A stretch of DNA of 64,000 nucleotides from Mesobacillus jeotgali (GCF_014856545.2 NZ_CP109811.1:4210001-4274000); one strand, 5' to 3'. Counted from the first letter of the stretch, positions 8,488 to 16,754 are shown. The notes: a model not told the origin generated them from the sequence alone. Made by a program: numbers and translations.

Positions 8488-8893
8488 ATAAGAAAATCGC
8501 AAGCGCCTTGGTCAGCCCCGACAAGGGTTGGAGGGCCGACCGGTGAAGTCGTTCTTTGACTTCATTGGGCGGACCAAACTCTAAAAGCGAAGGCGACTGC
8601 CCAACTCCGACAAGCGCTGGAGGCCTGACAGTGAAGTCGCTCTTTTACTTCATTGGCAGGACCAAAAACGAAAAGTATAGCCGACTGTCCAGAAACGCAG
8701 AAACTGGAGACTCCGGCCCTGCCGGCGGAGTTGAAGTTTCGGAGTTTCTAGGAGGCGACACTAGACAAGCGTCTCGAGGAGTTAGGAGCCGCAGCTAGAC
8801 AAGCGTCTCGAGCTGCTCAAAGCTAACGCTTCTCGCAAAATACTCGCGGATGCACATTCTTGGATGAAAACCGGCTAGGCGCTGGAGCTGGCC
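8488..8893. repeat. Dispersed intergenic repeat, long copy (about 406 bp)
   Basis: Same family as 6086-6250, with shared ends and the shared block ending GGCTAGGCGCTGGAGC. Internally the GTGAAGTCG-TTCTTTGACTTCATTGG unit occurs twice (about 8542 and 8630), and GACAAGCGTCTCGAG also occurs twice. The long copy therefore looks like fused or duplicated units. Short open frames inside it are incidental. Confidence 0.7.
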
Positions 8894-8934
8894 AATTCTC
8901 TAAGTTGAAATGCTATAAATTCTGATATTATTTA

Positions 8935-8985
8935 AAAAACAGGAAGACTGCCAGGGAGTTTCCCCAGGGTAGTCTTCCTGTTTTT
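8935..8985 (-). terminator. Terminator after czcD (bidirectional)
   Basis: A perfect 15-bp stem AAAAACAGGAAGACT/AGTCTTCCTGTTTTT with flanking A and T runs lies 8 bp beyond the czcD stop. Confidence 0.9.
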
Positions 8986-8992
8986 ATGACCT

Positions 8993-9916
8993 TTAGTTAC
9001 AAGTCCCATGCTGAGTAGGACAACCAAATTCCAATTTCTCCGTTTGGATGGTACTATGATCAATTCCGAACTCGTCATGGAGAATCGCCTGTGCTGCATG
9101 GAGAATGACATCATGGTTCCCATTATCCTGGATGGTTATATGACAGCTTAATACAAGAACCCCAGAAGTAATGGACCAAACATGCAGATCATGTACGTCT
9201 TGAACATAGGGAATTGCATGCAGCGATGATTTCACTTGCTCATAATCGATATGGCTTGGGGTGCCTTCCATCAGGATGTGGAAAGAATCCTTGGTCACTC
9301 TCCAGCCGCTGATGATGATCAATATCGAAACGATCACACTCGCAATCGGGTCGGCAATGCCCCAGTCGAAAAAGTAAATAAGCAATGCAGCCGAAATGGC
9401 ACCGACCGACCCAAGCATATCCCCTATAACATGTAAAAAAGCACTTCTGACATTTAAATTTTCGTCTTTATCACCTTTCATCAATAACCATGCCGCTATG
9501 ATATTGACCATCAACCCGATGATAGATATTGTTAGCATACCAAGGCTTTTTACCTCTGGAGGGTTAAGGAACCTTTGATATGCTTCATAAAATATATAGA
9601 GTGAAATCAATATTAATGTGACACCGTTAAGTGCAGCTGCAATGATTTCAAACCTTTTATAACCAAATGTTTTCCCTATCGTCGCCTTTCGTTCTCCAAG
9701 TTTGATGGCCGTTAAGCTTAATCCTAATGCTGCAGCGTCACTCAACATATGTCCTGCATCTGATAATAGGGCAAGACTATTTGTAATGATACCGCCGATC
9801 ACTTCCACAATCATGTACGTCGTAATAATAATAAACGAAAGGAACAGTGCTTTTTTATTATTTGCATTCCCATGGCCATGACTATGTCCATGAGCGTGTG
9901 AATGTCCGTGTCCCAT
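8993..9916 (-). CDS. czcD: Cation efflux protein CzcD
   Basis: 307-residue cation diffusion facilitator. The N-terminus is a His-rich cytoplasmic tail (about 14 residues of HGHSHAHG type). Six membrane helices follow, with the transport site SDAGHMLSDA (helix 2) and HVIGDMLGS (helix 5, HxxxD), then a C-terminal domain with DVHDLHVWS. This matches Zn/Cd/Co efflux antiporters such as B. subtilis CzcD. AGGAGG precedes the ATG. The promoter just upstream carries TGAATATATGCTCA over the expected start site, a plausible CzrA operator. Confidence 0.95.
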   Translation of the reverse strand: MGHGHSHAHGHSHGHGNANNKKALFLSFIIITTYMIVEVIGGIITNSLALLSDAGHMLSDAAALGLSLTAIKLGERKATIGKTFGYKRFEIIAAALNGVTLILISLYIFYEAYQRFLNPPEVKSLGMLTISIIGLMVNIIAAWLLMKGDKDENLNVRSAFLHVIGDMLGSVGAISAALLIYFFDWGIADPIASVIVSILIIISGWRVTKDSFHILMEGTPSHIDYEQVKSSLHAIPYVQDVHDLHVWSITSGVLVLSCHITIQDNGNHDVILHAAQAILHDEFGIDHSTIQTEKLEFGCPTQHGTCN

Positions 9917-9933
9917 AATGAACCTCCTTTTTA

Positions 9934-9983
9934 TGAATATATGCTCATATATATATTATTAACATATGATGGGTGTATTGCAA
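9934..9983 (-). promoter_or_regulatory. czcD promoter and CzrA-like operator
   Basis: TTGCAA (9983-9978), 17 bp and AATAAT (9960-9955) form a plausible promoter. TGAATATATGCTCA at 9934-9947 (TGAGCATATATTCA on the coding strand) overlies the predicted start site. It is an imperfect TGA...TCA inverted repeat of the ArsR/SmtB operator kind. Confidence 0.6.
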
Positions 9984-10154
9984 TCCTTTTTGAGGAAACC
10001 AGGCATTTATTTTTACCCCAGTTGCAATTTTTTATTCTTCTTCAATTTTATTGTTATTCAAAACACTTTTCTGTGAATAATTATTGTAGTTAAGTAAATA
10101 ATCATGTTGAAAAGAAATAGAAATCAAATCAGAAAATTAGGAAGGAATCAGGAA

Positions 10155-11015
10155 ATGGGGAACTCTACTGTAAAAACTGGTGAAAAAGGCGCCTGGATCA
10201 GCATTTCTGCCTATATTTTTTTGGCTGCATTCAAGTTGATCATGGCAAACCTGGGGAATTCTGAAGCACTTAAAGCGGATGGTCTGAATAATTTTACTGA
10301 TGTGTTTGCTTCCGTAGCCATTTTAATCGGATTAAAAATTTCAAAAAAGCCAGCTGATGAAAACCACAAATATGGTCACTCCAGGGCAGAAACCATTTCG
10401 TCCCTGATCGCTTCGTTCATCATGTTTTTTGTAGGGGTCCAAGTTGTAATGGATTCCTTCCAGAAATTCTACAAACCAGGTGAGGGCCAGCCGGAGCTTT
10501 TTACCTCATTCGTCGCCTTGATCAGTGCTATAGCCATGTTTTATGTATATAGGATAAATATCAAGCTATCCAAGGAAATCGGAAGCAAAGCCTTGTATTC
10601 AGCGGCACAGGATAATAAATCTGACGCCTTAGTCAGCATAGGAACGGCAGTAGGAATCATCGGTGCTTTTTTCGGCCTTGGATGGCTTGATCCGCTAACA
10701 GCCGCCTTTGTTGGTTTGATCATTTGTCATACTGCCTGGGATATCTTCAAAAATGCTGCCCATGACCTGACTGATGGCTTTGAGGTTCAGACACTTAAGG
10801 AATTTGAAGATACAATCAATGATACCCCAGGCGTAAAGTTCACTAAAGATATTAAAGCAAGATTATATGGAAACCAGACAGCAGTAGATGCAACCATTTT
10901 CGTTGACTCAAATCTGTCAATCATTCAGGGTCATGCTATATCAGAATTGGTAGAACAACGCTTGTTTGAATACCACAAAATCGGCCATGTCCATATCCAT
11001 ATCGAACCTATTTAA
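10155..11015 (+). CDS. Cation diffusion facilitator family transporter (YeaB/MntE-like)
   Basis: 286 residues from the preferred ATG at 10155, which has AGGAAGGA 8 nt upstream. An in-frame ATG at 10104 lacks a ribosome site and would add 17 residues. The helix-2 site is DGLNNFTD and the helix-5 site is QDNKSD. The His of zinc CDFs is replaced by Asn/Asp, as in Mn/Fe-type members (B. subtilis YeaB, MntE). The C-terminal domain ends with HVHIHIEP. The three CDFs in this window thus have different predicted metal sites. The end overlaps the converging 55-residue gene by 8 bp. Confidence 0.9.
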   Translation: MGNSTVKTGEKGAWISISAYIFLAAFKLIMANLGNSEALKADGLNNFTDVFASVAILIGLKISKKPADENHKYGHSRAETISSLIASFIMFFVGVQVVMDSFQKFYKPGEGQPELFTSFVALISAIAMFYVYRINIKLSKEIGSKALYSAAQDNKSDALVSIGTAVGIIGAFFGLGWLDPLTAAFVGLIICHTAWDIFKNAAHDLTDGFEVQTLKEFEDTINDTPGVKFTKDIKARLYGNQTAVDATIFVDSNLSIIQGHAISELVEQRLFEYHKIGHVHIHIEPI

Positions 11016-11175
11016 GCGTGTCCTTTGAACCCATTTTTTCCTCCAATTCTTTTAGTTCTTTATCCGACTTTTTCTTAAATAAGTAGATAACCCCTATAGC
11101 CATAAGTGACAAAATTGAATATGCGGCTACTGTTGGGAAAAGTTCAGCAATATTTAAACCAAGAACAAATTGCAT
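11008..11175 (-). CDS. 55-residue single-helix membrane protein at the end of the copper operon
   Basis: ATG at 11175 is preceded by GGAGTGAGG. The product has a hydrophobic stretch at about residues 14-33 (VAAYSILSLMAIGVIYLF) followed by a charged tail rich in Lys and Glu (KKKSDKELKELEEK). It lies 25 bp downstream of the CopD gene on the same strand, so it is probably the last gene of the FixH-like/CopC/CopD operon. I do not recognise the family. The orientation would be N-out with the tail in the cytoplasm. A small accessory subunit of the copper system is the natural guess. Confidence 0.65.
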   Translation of the reverse strand: MQFVLGLNIAELFPTVAAYSILSLMAIGVIYLFKKKSDKELKELEEKMGSKDTLK

Positions 11176-11200
11176 CTTCCTCACTCCTTCTAATGTGTTT

Positions 11201-12271
11201 TTAATGACCTGCCGTCATAAGTACGATATAAGCCATAAATACGAAAAACAATCCAAATACCACGGATCCTGCTACCATGTTTTTACGAGTAAAACTGAGT
11301 ACCATTAGAATCAATAAAATGGTTGATAAGAATACTCCAAAAAGAAAGGAGGCATCCACATTTAACTGTACTATATCATTAGTTAGAAAGGGATGAAACC
11401 ACTTATACAACTGTGAATAGCCTTCTGTTTTAATCATTGATTCTATATCATGCGGTGGAGATTGAATTCCCAGTGCACCAGTCACAATAAATATCAAGGT
11501 TATAAATATGCCCTCTGCTCTCATCCATTTAATTGTTGAGGGACCTGGATGCTCTGCTTGTTTTTTCATCAATATTCCATTGATAAATGCAAAAACTAAT
11601 AGAGGAATTATAAGTATATGTTTAACTAATAAAGCCTGTCCATATGGAAGCATCCAAGAAGAGACATAATCTTTAGGGTCCACAACCAGTTTCATGGTCA
11701 TGAAACCACTTACAATGATTAAAATTAGACAAAGAATAGCTGTAGGTGTAAACCAAGACAAAAATTTACTCCAGTTACGCACGTCCTTTGAGAATAGAGA
11801 AACAATCAATAATATACCTGTCCAAACCACTACTCCAAGAAAATGTATTGTGTGAGATGTCAGGCCATACCAAAAGGACAAACTTGCAGCATGGCTCGAA
11901 TATCCAACGGCAATAATTAACAATAGAACTAGAAAAGTTTGAAAATACTTGGATTTATTAAATAAAATCATGAAGTATAAAAGCAGTCCTACCCATGAAG
12001 TAAACATCCAAGCTTTTCCTACTTCAAAATCAAATAGAACTGAACGTAATGTTTCCCAAAAACCTAAAGCTTCTATAAAGTAGAAAATCACTTGAACTAC
12101 TGGCCCTATTGAAGCAAAAATGATTCCCAGTATCGATAGAAAATATACTGCTCTTGGAATTTCAATTTTTGGTTTAAAATTTACAGGAACGAGCTGAAAA
12201 ATCATAGCTCCAACTAAAATAGAAAAAGAAAGGTACAAAATAGTTTCAGATACTATTAGATAAAAGGTCAT
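11201..12271 (-). CDS. copD: CopD family copper resistance/uptake membrane protein
   Basis: 356 residues with about nine membrane helices. The CopD region includes HTIHFLGVVVWTG (about residues 140-152) with the conserved His residues, and a later helix ending VTGALG. CopD proteins are thought to move copper across the cytoplasmic membrane together with CopC. The start overlaps the copC stop by 4 bp (ATGA type), so the genes are coupled. A C-terminal extension of about 80 residues with three further helices follows the core. Confidence 0.85.
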   Translation of the reverse strand: MTFYLIVSETILYLSFSILVGAMIFQLVPVNFKPKIEIPRAVYFLSILGIIFASIGPVVQVIFYFIEALGFWETLRSVLFDFEVGKAWMFTSWVGLLLYFMILFNKSKYFQTFLVLLLIIAVGYSSHAASLSFWYGLTSHTIHFLGVVVWTGILLIVSLFSKDVRNWSKFLSWFTPTAILCLILIIVSGFMTMKLVVDPKDYVSSWMLPYGQALLVKHILIIPLLVFAFINGILMKKQAEHPGPSTIKWMRAEGIFITLIFIVTGALGIQSPPHDIESMIKTEGYSQLYKWFHPFLTNDIVQLNVDASFLFGVFLSTILLILMVLSFTRKNMVAGSVVFGLFFVFMAYIVLMTAGH

Positions 12272-12852
12272 TTTTTACCCTTTCTGAAAATAAAGAGTGC
12301 CATAATTAGTATGGTTAAGGCTGCTGCAGGCAAAAACCACTTTTGGAAATTTGAATTTCCCACTCCCTCTTGTTTATTTTGTTCGTCTTGGGACAAAGTG
12401 TCATCTTCCTTGTTTTGCTCCTGACCCTCCTGCTCTGAGTCTTCAGTTTGGTTCTCGGTTTCATCTTCTCTGTTAGAAGCTTCAGTTTGAGTTTGATCAG
12501 GTACTTGAACGGTAAAAGAAATGGTTCCCTCCAGAGGATGACCATCTTCTCCAACTATTTTCCAAGTCGCCTTATACTCGCCATTTTCTAATGGCTTATC
12601 CAATTTCCCAATTAATTTATCTTCCTCAATCGTAATATTTTCAACTTGGTATGTCTCGTTATTATGTGTTAAGAATAGCTCACCAATTGTTTCAATTTCT
12701 GTTTCAAAGGTGATGTCTATCATATCAAGCGGTTCCTTTACAATCTCCCCTTCTGCAGGATTCGATTCTTTTGTATAAGAATGGGCAAAGACCTCAATTT
12801 TTAAATTAAAGCTAATAAGAATAAGGATTGCTATAACCCAGATCTTTTTCAT
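12268..12852 (-). CDS. copC: CopC domain copper-binding protein, membrane anchored
   Basis: 194 residues. I use the ATG at 12852 because AGGAGG lies 9 nt before it. A TTG 21 bp further upstream would overlap the preceding gene. A signal peptide ends ...EVFA, leaving His24 as the mature N-terminus. With Asp103/His105 in EDGHPLEG it gives the canonical CopC Cu(II) site. A low-complexity acidic linker (Glu/Gln/Asp/Asn, about 115-165) leads to a C-terminal transmembrane helix (about 170-188). It binds extracytoplasmic copper and is coupled to copD. Confidence 0.88.
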   Translation of the reverse strand: MKKIWVIAILILISFNLKIEVFAHSYTKESNPAEGEIVKEPLDMIDITFETEIETIGELFLTHNNETYQVENITIEEDKLIGKLDKPLENGEYKATWKIVGEDGHPLEGTISFTVQVPDQTQTEASNREDETENQTEDSEQEGQEQNKEDDTLSQDEQNKQEGVGNSNFQKWFLPAAALTILIMALFIFRKGKK

Positions 12853-12865
12853 TTTCGAAAACCTC

Positions 12866-13246
12866 CTACTCAACTATAAAATCCATTTTGGGCATGTTGT
12901 GCATCCCTCTAGCAGTTACATGCGCGATAATAGTATATTTTCCTGCTTCGGAAAAAGACTTTTGGATGGCATAGATTCCAGATTCACTATTTTTAGCCTC
13001 TAGCTTTTCATGAGTTTCCTGGCCTTCTTTCCAAATCTCAAATTGTACAGAGTCAGCATCATTCACATTTTCTTTTCCCTGAGTAATTCGGGCTTTCAAT
13101 GCTACAGTTTCCCCTTTTTTTATTACTTCAGGCAGAATAATTTCAACATCAACCATTTCGAGTAGGGATTCCTTGTTACTTTCCTGTGCACACCCACCCA
13201 ATATAAAAAATACAGAAGCAAATATTATCATTATAAATGATTTCAT
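12866..13246 (-). CDS. FixH/YtkA-like extracytoplasmic lipoprotein
   Basis: 126 residues with lipobox LGGC (Cys19) and an Ig-like beta domain ending in ARGMHNMPKMDF. The HxMPxM stretch is typical of FixH/YtkA-like domains and offers His and Met copper ligands. It is the first gene of the copC-copD transcript, 14 bp upstream of copC. AAGGAG precedes the ATG. The likely role is binding or delivering copper outside the membrane, possibly for oxidase assembly. This is inferred from family and context. Confidence 0.75.
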   Translation of the reverse strand: MKSFIMIIFASVFFILGGCAQESNKESLLEMVDVEIILPEVIKKGETVALKARITQGKENVNDADSVQFEIWKEGQETHEKLEAKNSESGIYAIQKSFSEAGKYTIIAHVTARGMHNMPKMDFIVE

Positions 13247-13291
13247 TTAAATCAACTCCTTATTCCAAGGCTTAAGGCTTTTCTTTAACAG

Positions 13292-13305
13292 TGAATATAT
13301 GAGCA
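13292..13305. promoter_or_regulatory. CzrA-like motif at the copper operon promoter
   Basis: TGAATATATGAGCA differs from the czcD motif only in the order of two bases near its end. On the minus strand it lies between a possible -35 TTGATT and -10 TAAAGA (17-bp spacer), about 45 bp upstream of the first copper gene. Confidence 0.4.
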
Positions 13306-13429
13306 ATCAATCATATAAAATAATACTAATTTTAAGAGTATAAATCAATATCTTTAGGCAAATGACTTTCCATACTTACTATTAAGGCTTAGGTTAAATT
13401 ATGAAACGTTATGAAAATAAATTAATCAT

Positions 13430-13463
13430 AAAGAAGCCCACATTCATCATTTCCAATGTGGGC
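13430..13463 (-). terminator. Terminator of the cadC-cadA-methyltransferase operon
   Basis: GCCCACATT (13436-13444) pairs perfectly with AATGTGGGC (13455-13463), followed on the minus strand by TTCTTTAT. It is 12 bp beyond the methyltransferase stop. Confidence 0.8.
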
Positions 13464-13474
13464 CCTGGCCAAAA

Positions 13475-14089
13475 TTAAACTTTCATTAAAACTATTTTTT
13501 GGTACATACCATTGAATAATGATTTTTTTCTCTCTAATAGTCTTATACTCTTCGTTTCATTCGCGATGGACTCAAAGGATAAACCAATATCTGTACCTAA
13601 TAGTCTAATCAATGGTCGAATTAATCTTTTCGATAATGAAAGTTCTTTCTTACCGTCAACAAATTTATCAAAAACAACAATCTGTCCACCATATTTCGTA
13701 ACACGGGTCATTTCATCAAGGGCTTTTTTGCCATCGGGAACGACAGTTAATATCAAGCTGCCAATGACATAATCAAACGTATTGTCTGGCAGGTTCATGC
13801 TTTGAGCATCCATTTGTATAAATTCAATTTTTTCGCCTTCGTACTTCTTTCTTGCTTGATTTAGCATGTCTTCTGAAAAGTCTATGGCTGTTACCTTGAG
13901 GCTGTTATAAGGGACTTGATCGATATCCGCCCCTGTGCCAACCCCTACGAAAAGTACGGATTCTCCTGCTTTAAACTCTATATCTTGAAAAACTCGTTTT
14001 CTTGCTTCTAAAAATAGTCCGGAATTAAAAAAGTAATCGTAGATGGGGGACCAAATTTTATAGATGAATCGATTCCAATTATTATTCAT
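13475..14089 (-). CDS. Class I SAM-dependent methyltransferase in the cad operon
   Basis: 204 residues with a Rossmann-type SAM-binding site: motif I VLFVGVGTGADID (about 45-57), acidic residue after strand 2 (AIDFSEDM), and motif IV-like DYVIGSLILTVVPDG. The closest broad class is UbiE/Methyltransf_11. The substrate cannot be read from sequence. It is 21 bp downstream of cadA on the same strand and followed by a terminator, so it is expressed with the cadmium-responsive operon. A metal(loid)- or stress-linked methylation is possible but unproven. Confidence 0.85.
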   Translation of the reverse strand: MNNNWNRFIYKIWSPIYDYFFNSGLFLEARKRVFQDIEFKAGESVLFVGVGTGADIDQVPYNSLKVTAIDFSEDMLNQARKKYEGEKIEFIQMDAQSMNLPDNTFDYVIGSLILTVVPDGKKALDEMTRVTKYGGQIVVFDKFVDGKKELSLSKRLIRPLIRLLGTDIGLSFESIANETKSIRLLERKKSLFNGMYQKIVLMKV

Positions 14090-14110
14090 CTGATTACCCC
14101 GTTCGTTAAA

Positions 14111-16255
14111 TTATTCTTTTACCCTCAAAAGTCGCAAACCGTTTAAAGTGACAATAAGAGTAGCCCCCATGTCGGCAAATATAGCGATCCATAAGGTAAG
14201 CCATCCTGGTATCACTAGCAGAAGTGCAATAAGCTTGATTGCCAGGGAGAATGTAATGTTTTGCTTGATGATCGTTAAGGCTTTTCTGCTTAACTTGATA
14301 GTAAACGGCAGTTTCTTGAGATCATCGCCCATTAAAGCAATGTCTGCAGTTTCCAGAGCCGTATCAGTCCCTGCTCCTCCCATGGCGATTCCTACAGTGG
14401 CAGAAGCTAGAGCAGGTGCATCGTTGACCCCATCTCCAACCATGGCCACTTTACCGTGTTCATCACGCAATTTCTTGATAAATGCCAGTTTATCCTGTGG
14501 AAGAAGTTCCGCTTCGATGTCAGATACTCCGACCAATTCACCAATTGCATTTCCAGTCCCTTTATTGTCACCTGTCAGCATGATGGTCTTCTTTATTCCA
14601 AGTTCATGGAGTCTGGCGATAGTGGAACGGCTGCTTTCCCTAACTTCATCTGCTACTGCAATCAACGCGGATATACTATCCGTAGTGCCCACAACCATGA
14701 CTGTTTTTCCTTGAAGCTGTAATTCATTAATTTTTTTACTAATGTCAGATGAAATACTCTGATTTAACAACTCTTCAAATAACTTTGGATTTCCAATAAA
14801 GTAGGTTAACCCGTTTATTGTTCCTTTTATCCCTTTTCCCGTAATCGATGAAAAATCCTCCACAACTAGGTCCTTGAAAGAAATTTCTTTTTCCTCTGCT
14901 TTTTTTATTATCGCTGAAGCAAGAGGATGCTGAGAATTATATTCTAATGCAGCTATGATACTCAGCAGCTCATTTTCCTTCTGCTCATTATCAAGCATTA
15001 CATAATCAGTAACTGCAGGTACGCCTTTTGTTAAAGTACCTGTTTTATCAAATGCGATGGCGTTAAGCGCACCCGCTTCCTCAAGATAAACTCCGCCTTT
15101 GATTAATACTCCATTCCTTGCTGCATTTCCTATTGCAGTTACAATGGCAACCGGCGTCGAAATGACAAGTGCGCAAGGACAGCCGACAACTAGGACCGCA
15201 AGCCCTTGATAAATCCACTCACTCCAGTCTGCCTGGAATAGAAGCGGCGGGATTATAGCCACAAGTGCAGCAATCACAATAATGGCCGGTGTATAATACT
15301 TTGCAAACTTATCGACAAAAGCCTGGGAAGGTGCTCTCTCCGCTTGGGCTTCTTCTACTAGGTGAATGATTTTCGCAATTGTTGTATCATCGACCCTTTT
15401 TGTTACTTTGACTTCCAGTAAGCCTTCTGTATTCAATGTACCTGCAAAAACATCATCATCCACTGATTTTTCCAGCGGTACGGATTCTCCAGTAATTGCT
15501 GCCTGGTTAACGGATGAATATCCTTTAACGACAATTCCGTCCATAGCAATTTTTTGACCTGGCTTCACGATCATGATATCACCGATTTGGATATCATCTA
15601 CTTTAATCAATAGTTCCTGACCATTACGACGGATGAGTGCTTCTTTTGGCGCGATATCCATTAATGAACGAATCGAAGCCCGAGCCTTATCCATGGAATA
15701 TTTCTCAAGCGCCTCAGAGATTGCAAATAAGATAACAACTACTGCACCCTCAGTCCATTCGCCGATAAAGCCAGCACCGATAATGGCAATCGTCATGAGA
15801 GTTCGCATGTCGAACTCTAACCGGAAAAGATTTTTCAAACCCGTTTTAAATAAAGAAAATCCTCCAATTAAGATGGCTGCCAGAAAAGCCGCGATCGTTG
15901 GCAGACTTTCTTCCCCATTAATAGACTGAGAGACATAACCTAAAACCACAAACAGTAATGAAGCCAAAACTGTGGAATATTCCTTCCAGAATGGTTCTTT
16001 TTTCTGTGGTTTCATCTCACCCTTTTCAGGATAGATCTTCAAATTTTCAAAAGCTCCAGCCTCTTCCAGCTTTTCAATCGTTGTGTTTCCAACCACCGTT
16101 ATTTTTGAGGCACCGAAGTTTACACTTGCATCCAAAACACCATCCAGGTGCTTTACGTTCTTCTCGAACGTTCTAGCGCAGCCCGCTCAAGAAAATCCTT
16201 CGATGCGATAAACCGTCTTCTCTGCATTAAGATTCTGTTCTAAAGCCTCAGTCAA
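14111..16255 (-). CDS. cadA: Cd/Zn/Pb-exporting P1B-type ATPase CadA with in-frame TGA at the HMA CxxC motif
   Basis: Start TTG at 16255, with AGGAG about 10 nt upstream and overlapping the cadC stop. It reads 714 residues if the TGA codon 23 (16189-16187) is decoded. Codons 20-26 read G-F-S-TGA-A-G-C, so the TGA replaces the first Cys of the N-terminal metal-binding CxxC. The frame is unbroken on both sides and aligns with known CadA proteins ([11 protein letters not shown]). Downstream motifs are intact: TGES, CPC (about 359-361), DKTGT (Asp403), HP and GDGVND. If TGA is a true stop, a restart at TTG 16135 would give 674 residues without a working HMA domain. Selenocysteine insertion, nonsense mutation and sequencing error are the three explanations. 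Confidence 0.85.
16155..16189 (-). other. Candidate selenocysteine site: TGA plus bSECIS-like hairpin in cadA
   Basis: On the coding strand the TGA (16189-16187) is followed after 15 nt by ACGTTC-GAGAA-GAACGT (16171-16155), a perfect 6-bp stem with a 5-nt loop. The loop begins 22 nt after TGA and starts with G. Known bacterial SECIS elements show a short stem at this distance with a G among the first two loop bases. Part of the palindrome comes from the conserved Phe-Glu-Lys-Asn codons, so chance is possible. Confidence 0.4.
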
Positions 16256-16616
16256 GGGTACTCAACTCCTTTTGATGTTCAAATGCAATACTAATCAATT
16301 GTTTTACATGTTCATCCGTAAGAGAATAAAAAACCAATTTCCCTTCTTTCCTGTACTTTGCCAAACCCATATTTTTAAGTAAACGCAAGTGATGCGATGC
16401 AGTTGCAGTTGAAGCCCCTACAATATTGCCAACATCACATACACAAAGCTCATCCTCCAAATAAAGGGAGTAGGCAATTTTCATCCTTGTTTCATCTGAA
16501 AGGGCTTTGAATATCTTGGCCACATCCTTTGTTTCATCAGGTTTTAGGATGGCTTTTACCCGATCAACCCTTTCTTGATCCACACATGCCACTTGACATA
16601 CATCGATTTCCTTCAA
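16248..16616 (-). CDS. cadC: Cadmium-responsive ArsR family repressor CadC
   Basis: 122 residues from TTG at 16616, the length of the Staphylococcus CadC. GGAGGTG lies 5 nt before this TTG. An ATG at 16673 lies inside the operator and promoter and is not credible. Metal ligands are visible: two N-terminal Cys (CQVAC, about residues 6 and 10) and ELCVCD before the recognition helix, together the alpha-3N Cd/Pb/Zn thiolate site. The HTH helix is STATASHHLRLL. It represses its own operon from two operators and, by operator identity, probably bdbD-bdbC. Its 3' end overlaps the cadA start by 8 bp. Confidence 0.95.
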   Translation of the reverse strand: MKEIDVCQVACVDQERVDRVKAILKPDETKDVAKIFKALSDETRMKIAYSLYLEDELCVCDVGNIVGASTATASHHLRLLKNMGLAKYRKEGKLVFYSLTDEHVKQLISIAFEHQKELSTLD

Positions 16617-16640
16617 ATTGATCACCTCCGTTTCACCAAC

Positions 16641-16692
16641 ATTCAAATGGACGTTTGAATACATTATATTCAAAAATGTGTTTGAATGTCAA
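16641..16692 (-). promoter_or_regulatory. cadC promoter with two CadC operators
   Basis: TTGACA (16692-16687), an 18-bp spacer and TATAAT (16668-16663) form the promoter. Operator ATTCAAA-N6-TTTGAAT at 16668-16687 fills the spacer. A second copy at 16641-16660 lies just after the -10. Both are perfect 7-6-7 inverted repeats, the form known for CadC boxes. Confidence 0.88.
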
Positions 16693-16754
16693 AGATAATA
16701 ATTTTTAATTTCCCTCAAAAGCAGCTCGAATAACCAGTCCGAGTATGAAGCGAC

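Noticed and set aside
8556..8798. 80-residue open frame on the plus strand
   Set aside because: It lies inside a dispersed GC-rich repeat, is not conserved in the other copy and has no ribosome site.
16617..16673. Upstream ATG start of cadC at 16673
   Set aside because: It lies inside the operator/promoter. The TTG at 16616 has GGAGGTG and gives the canonical 122-residue CadC.
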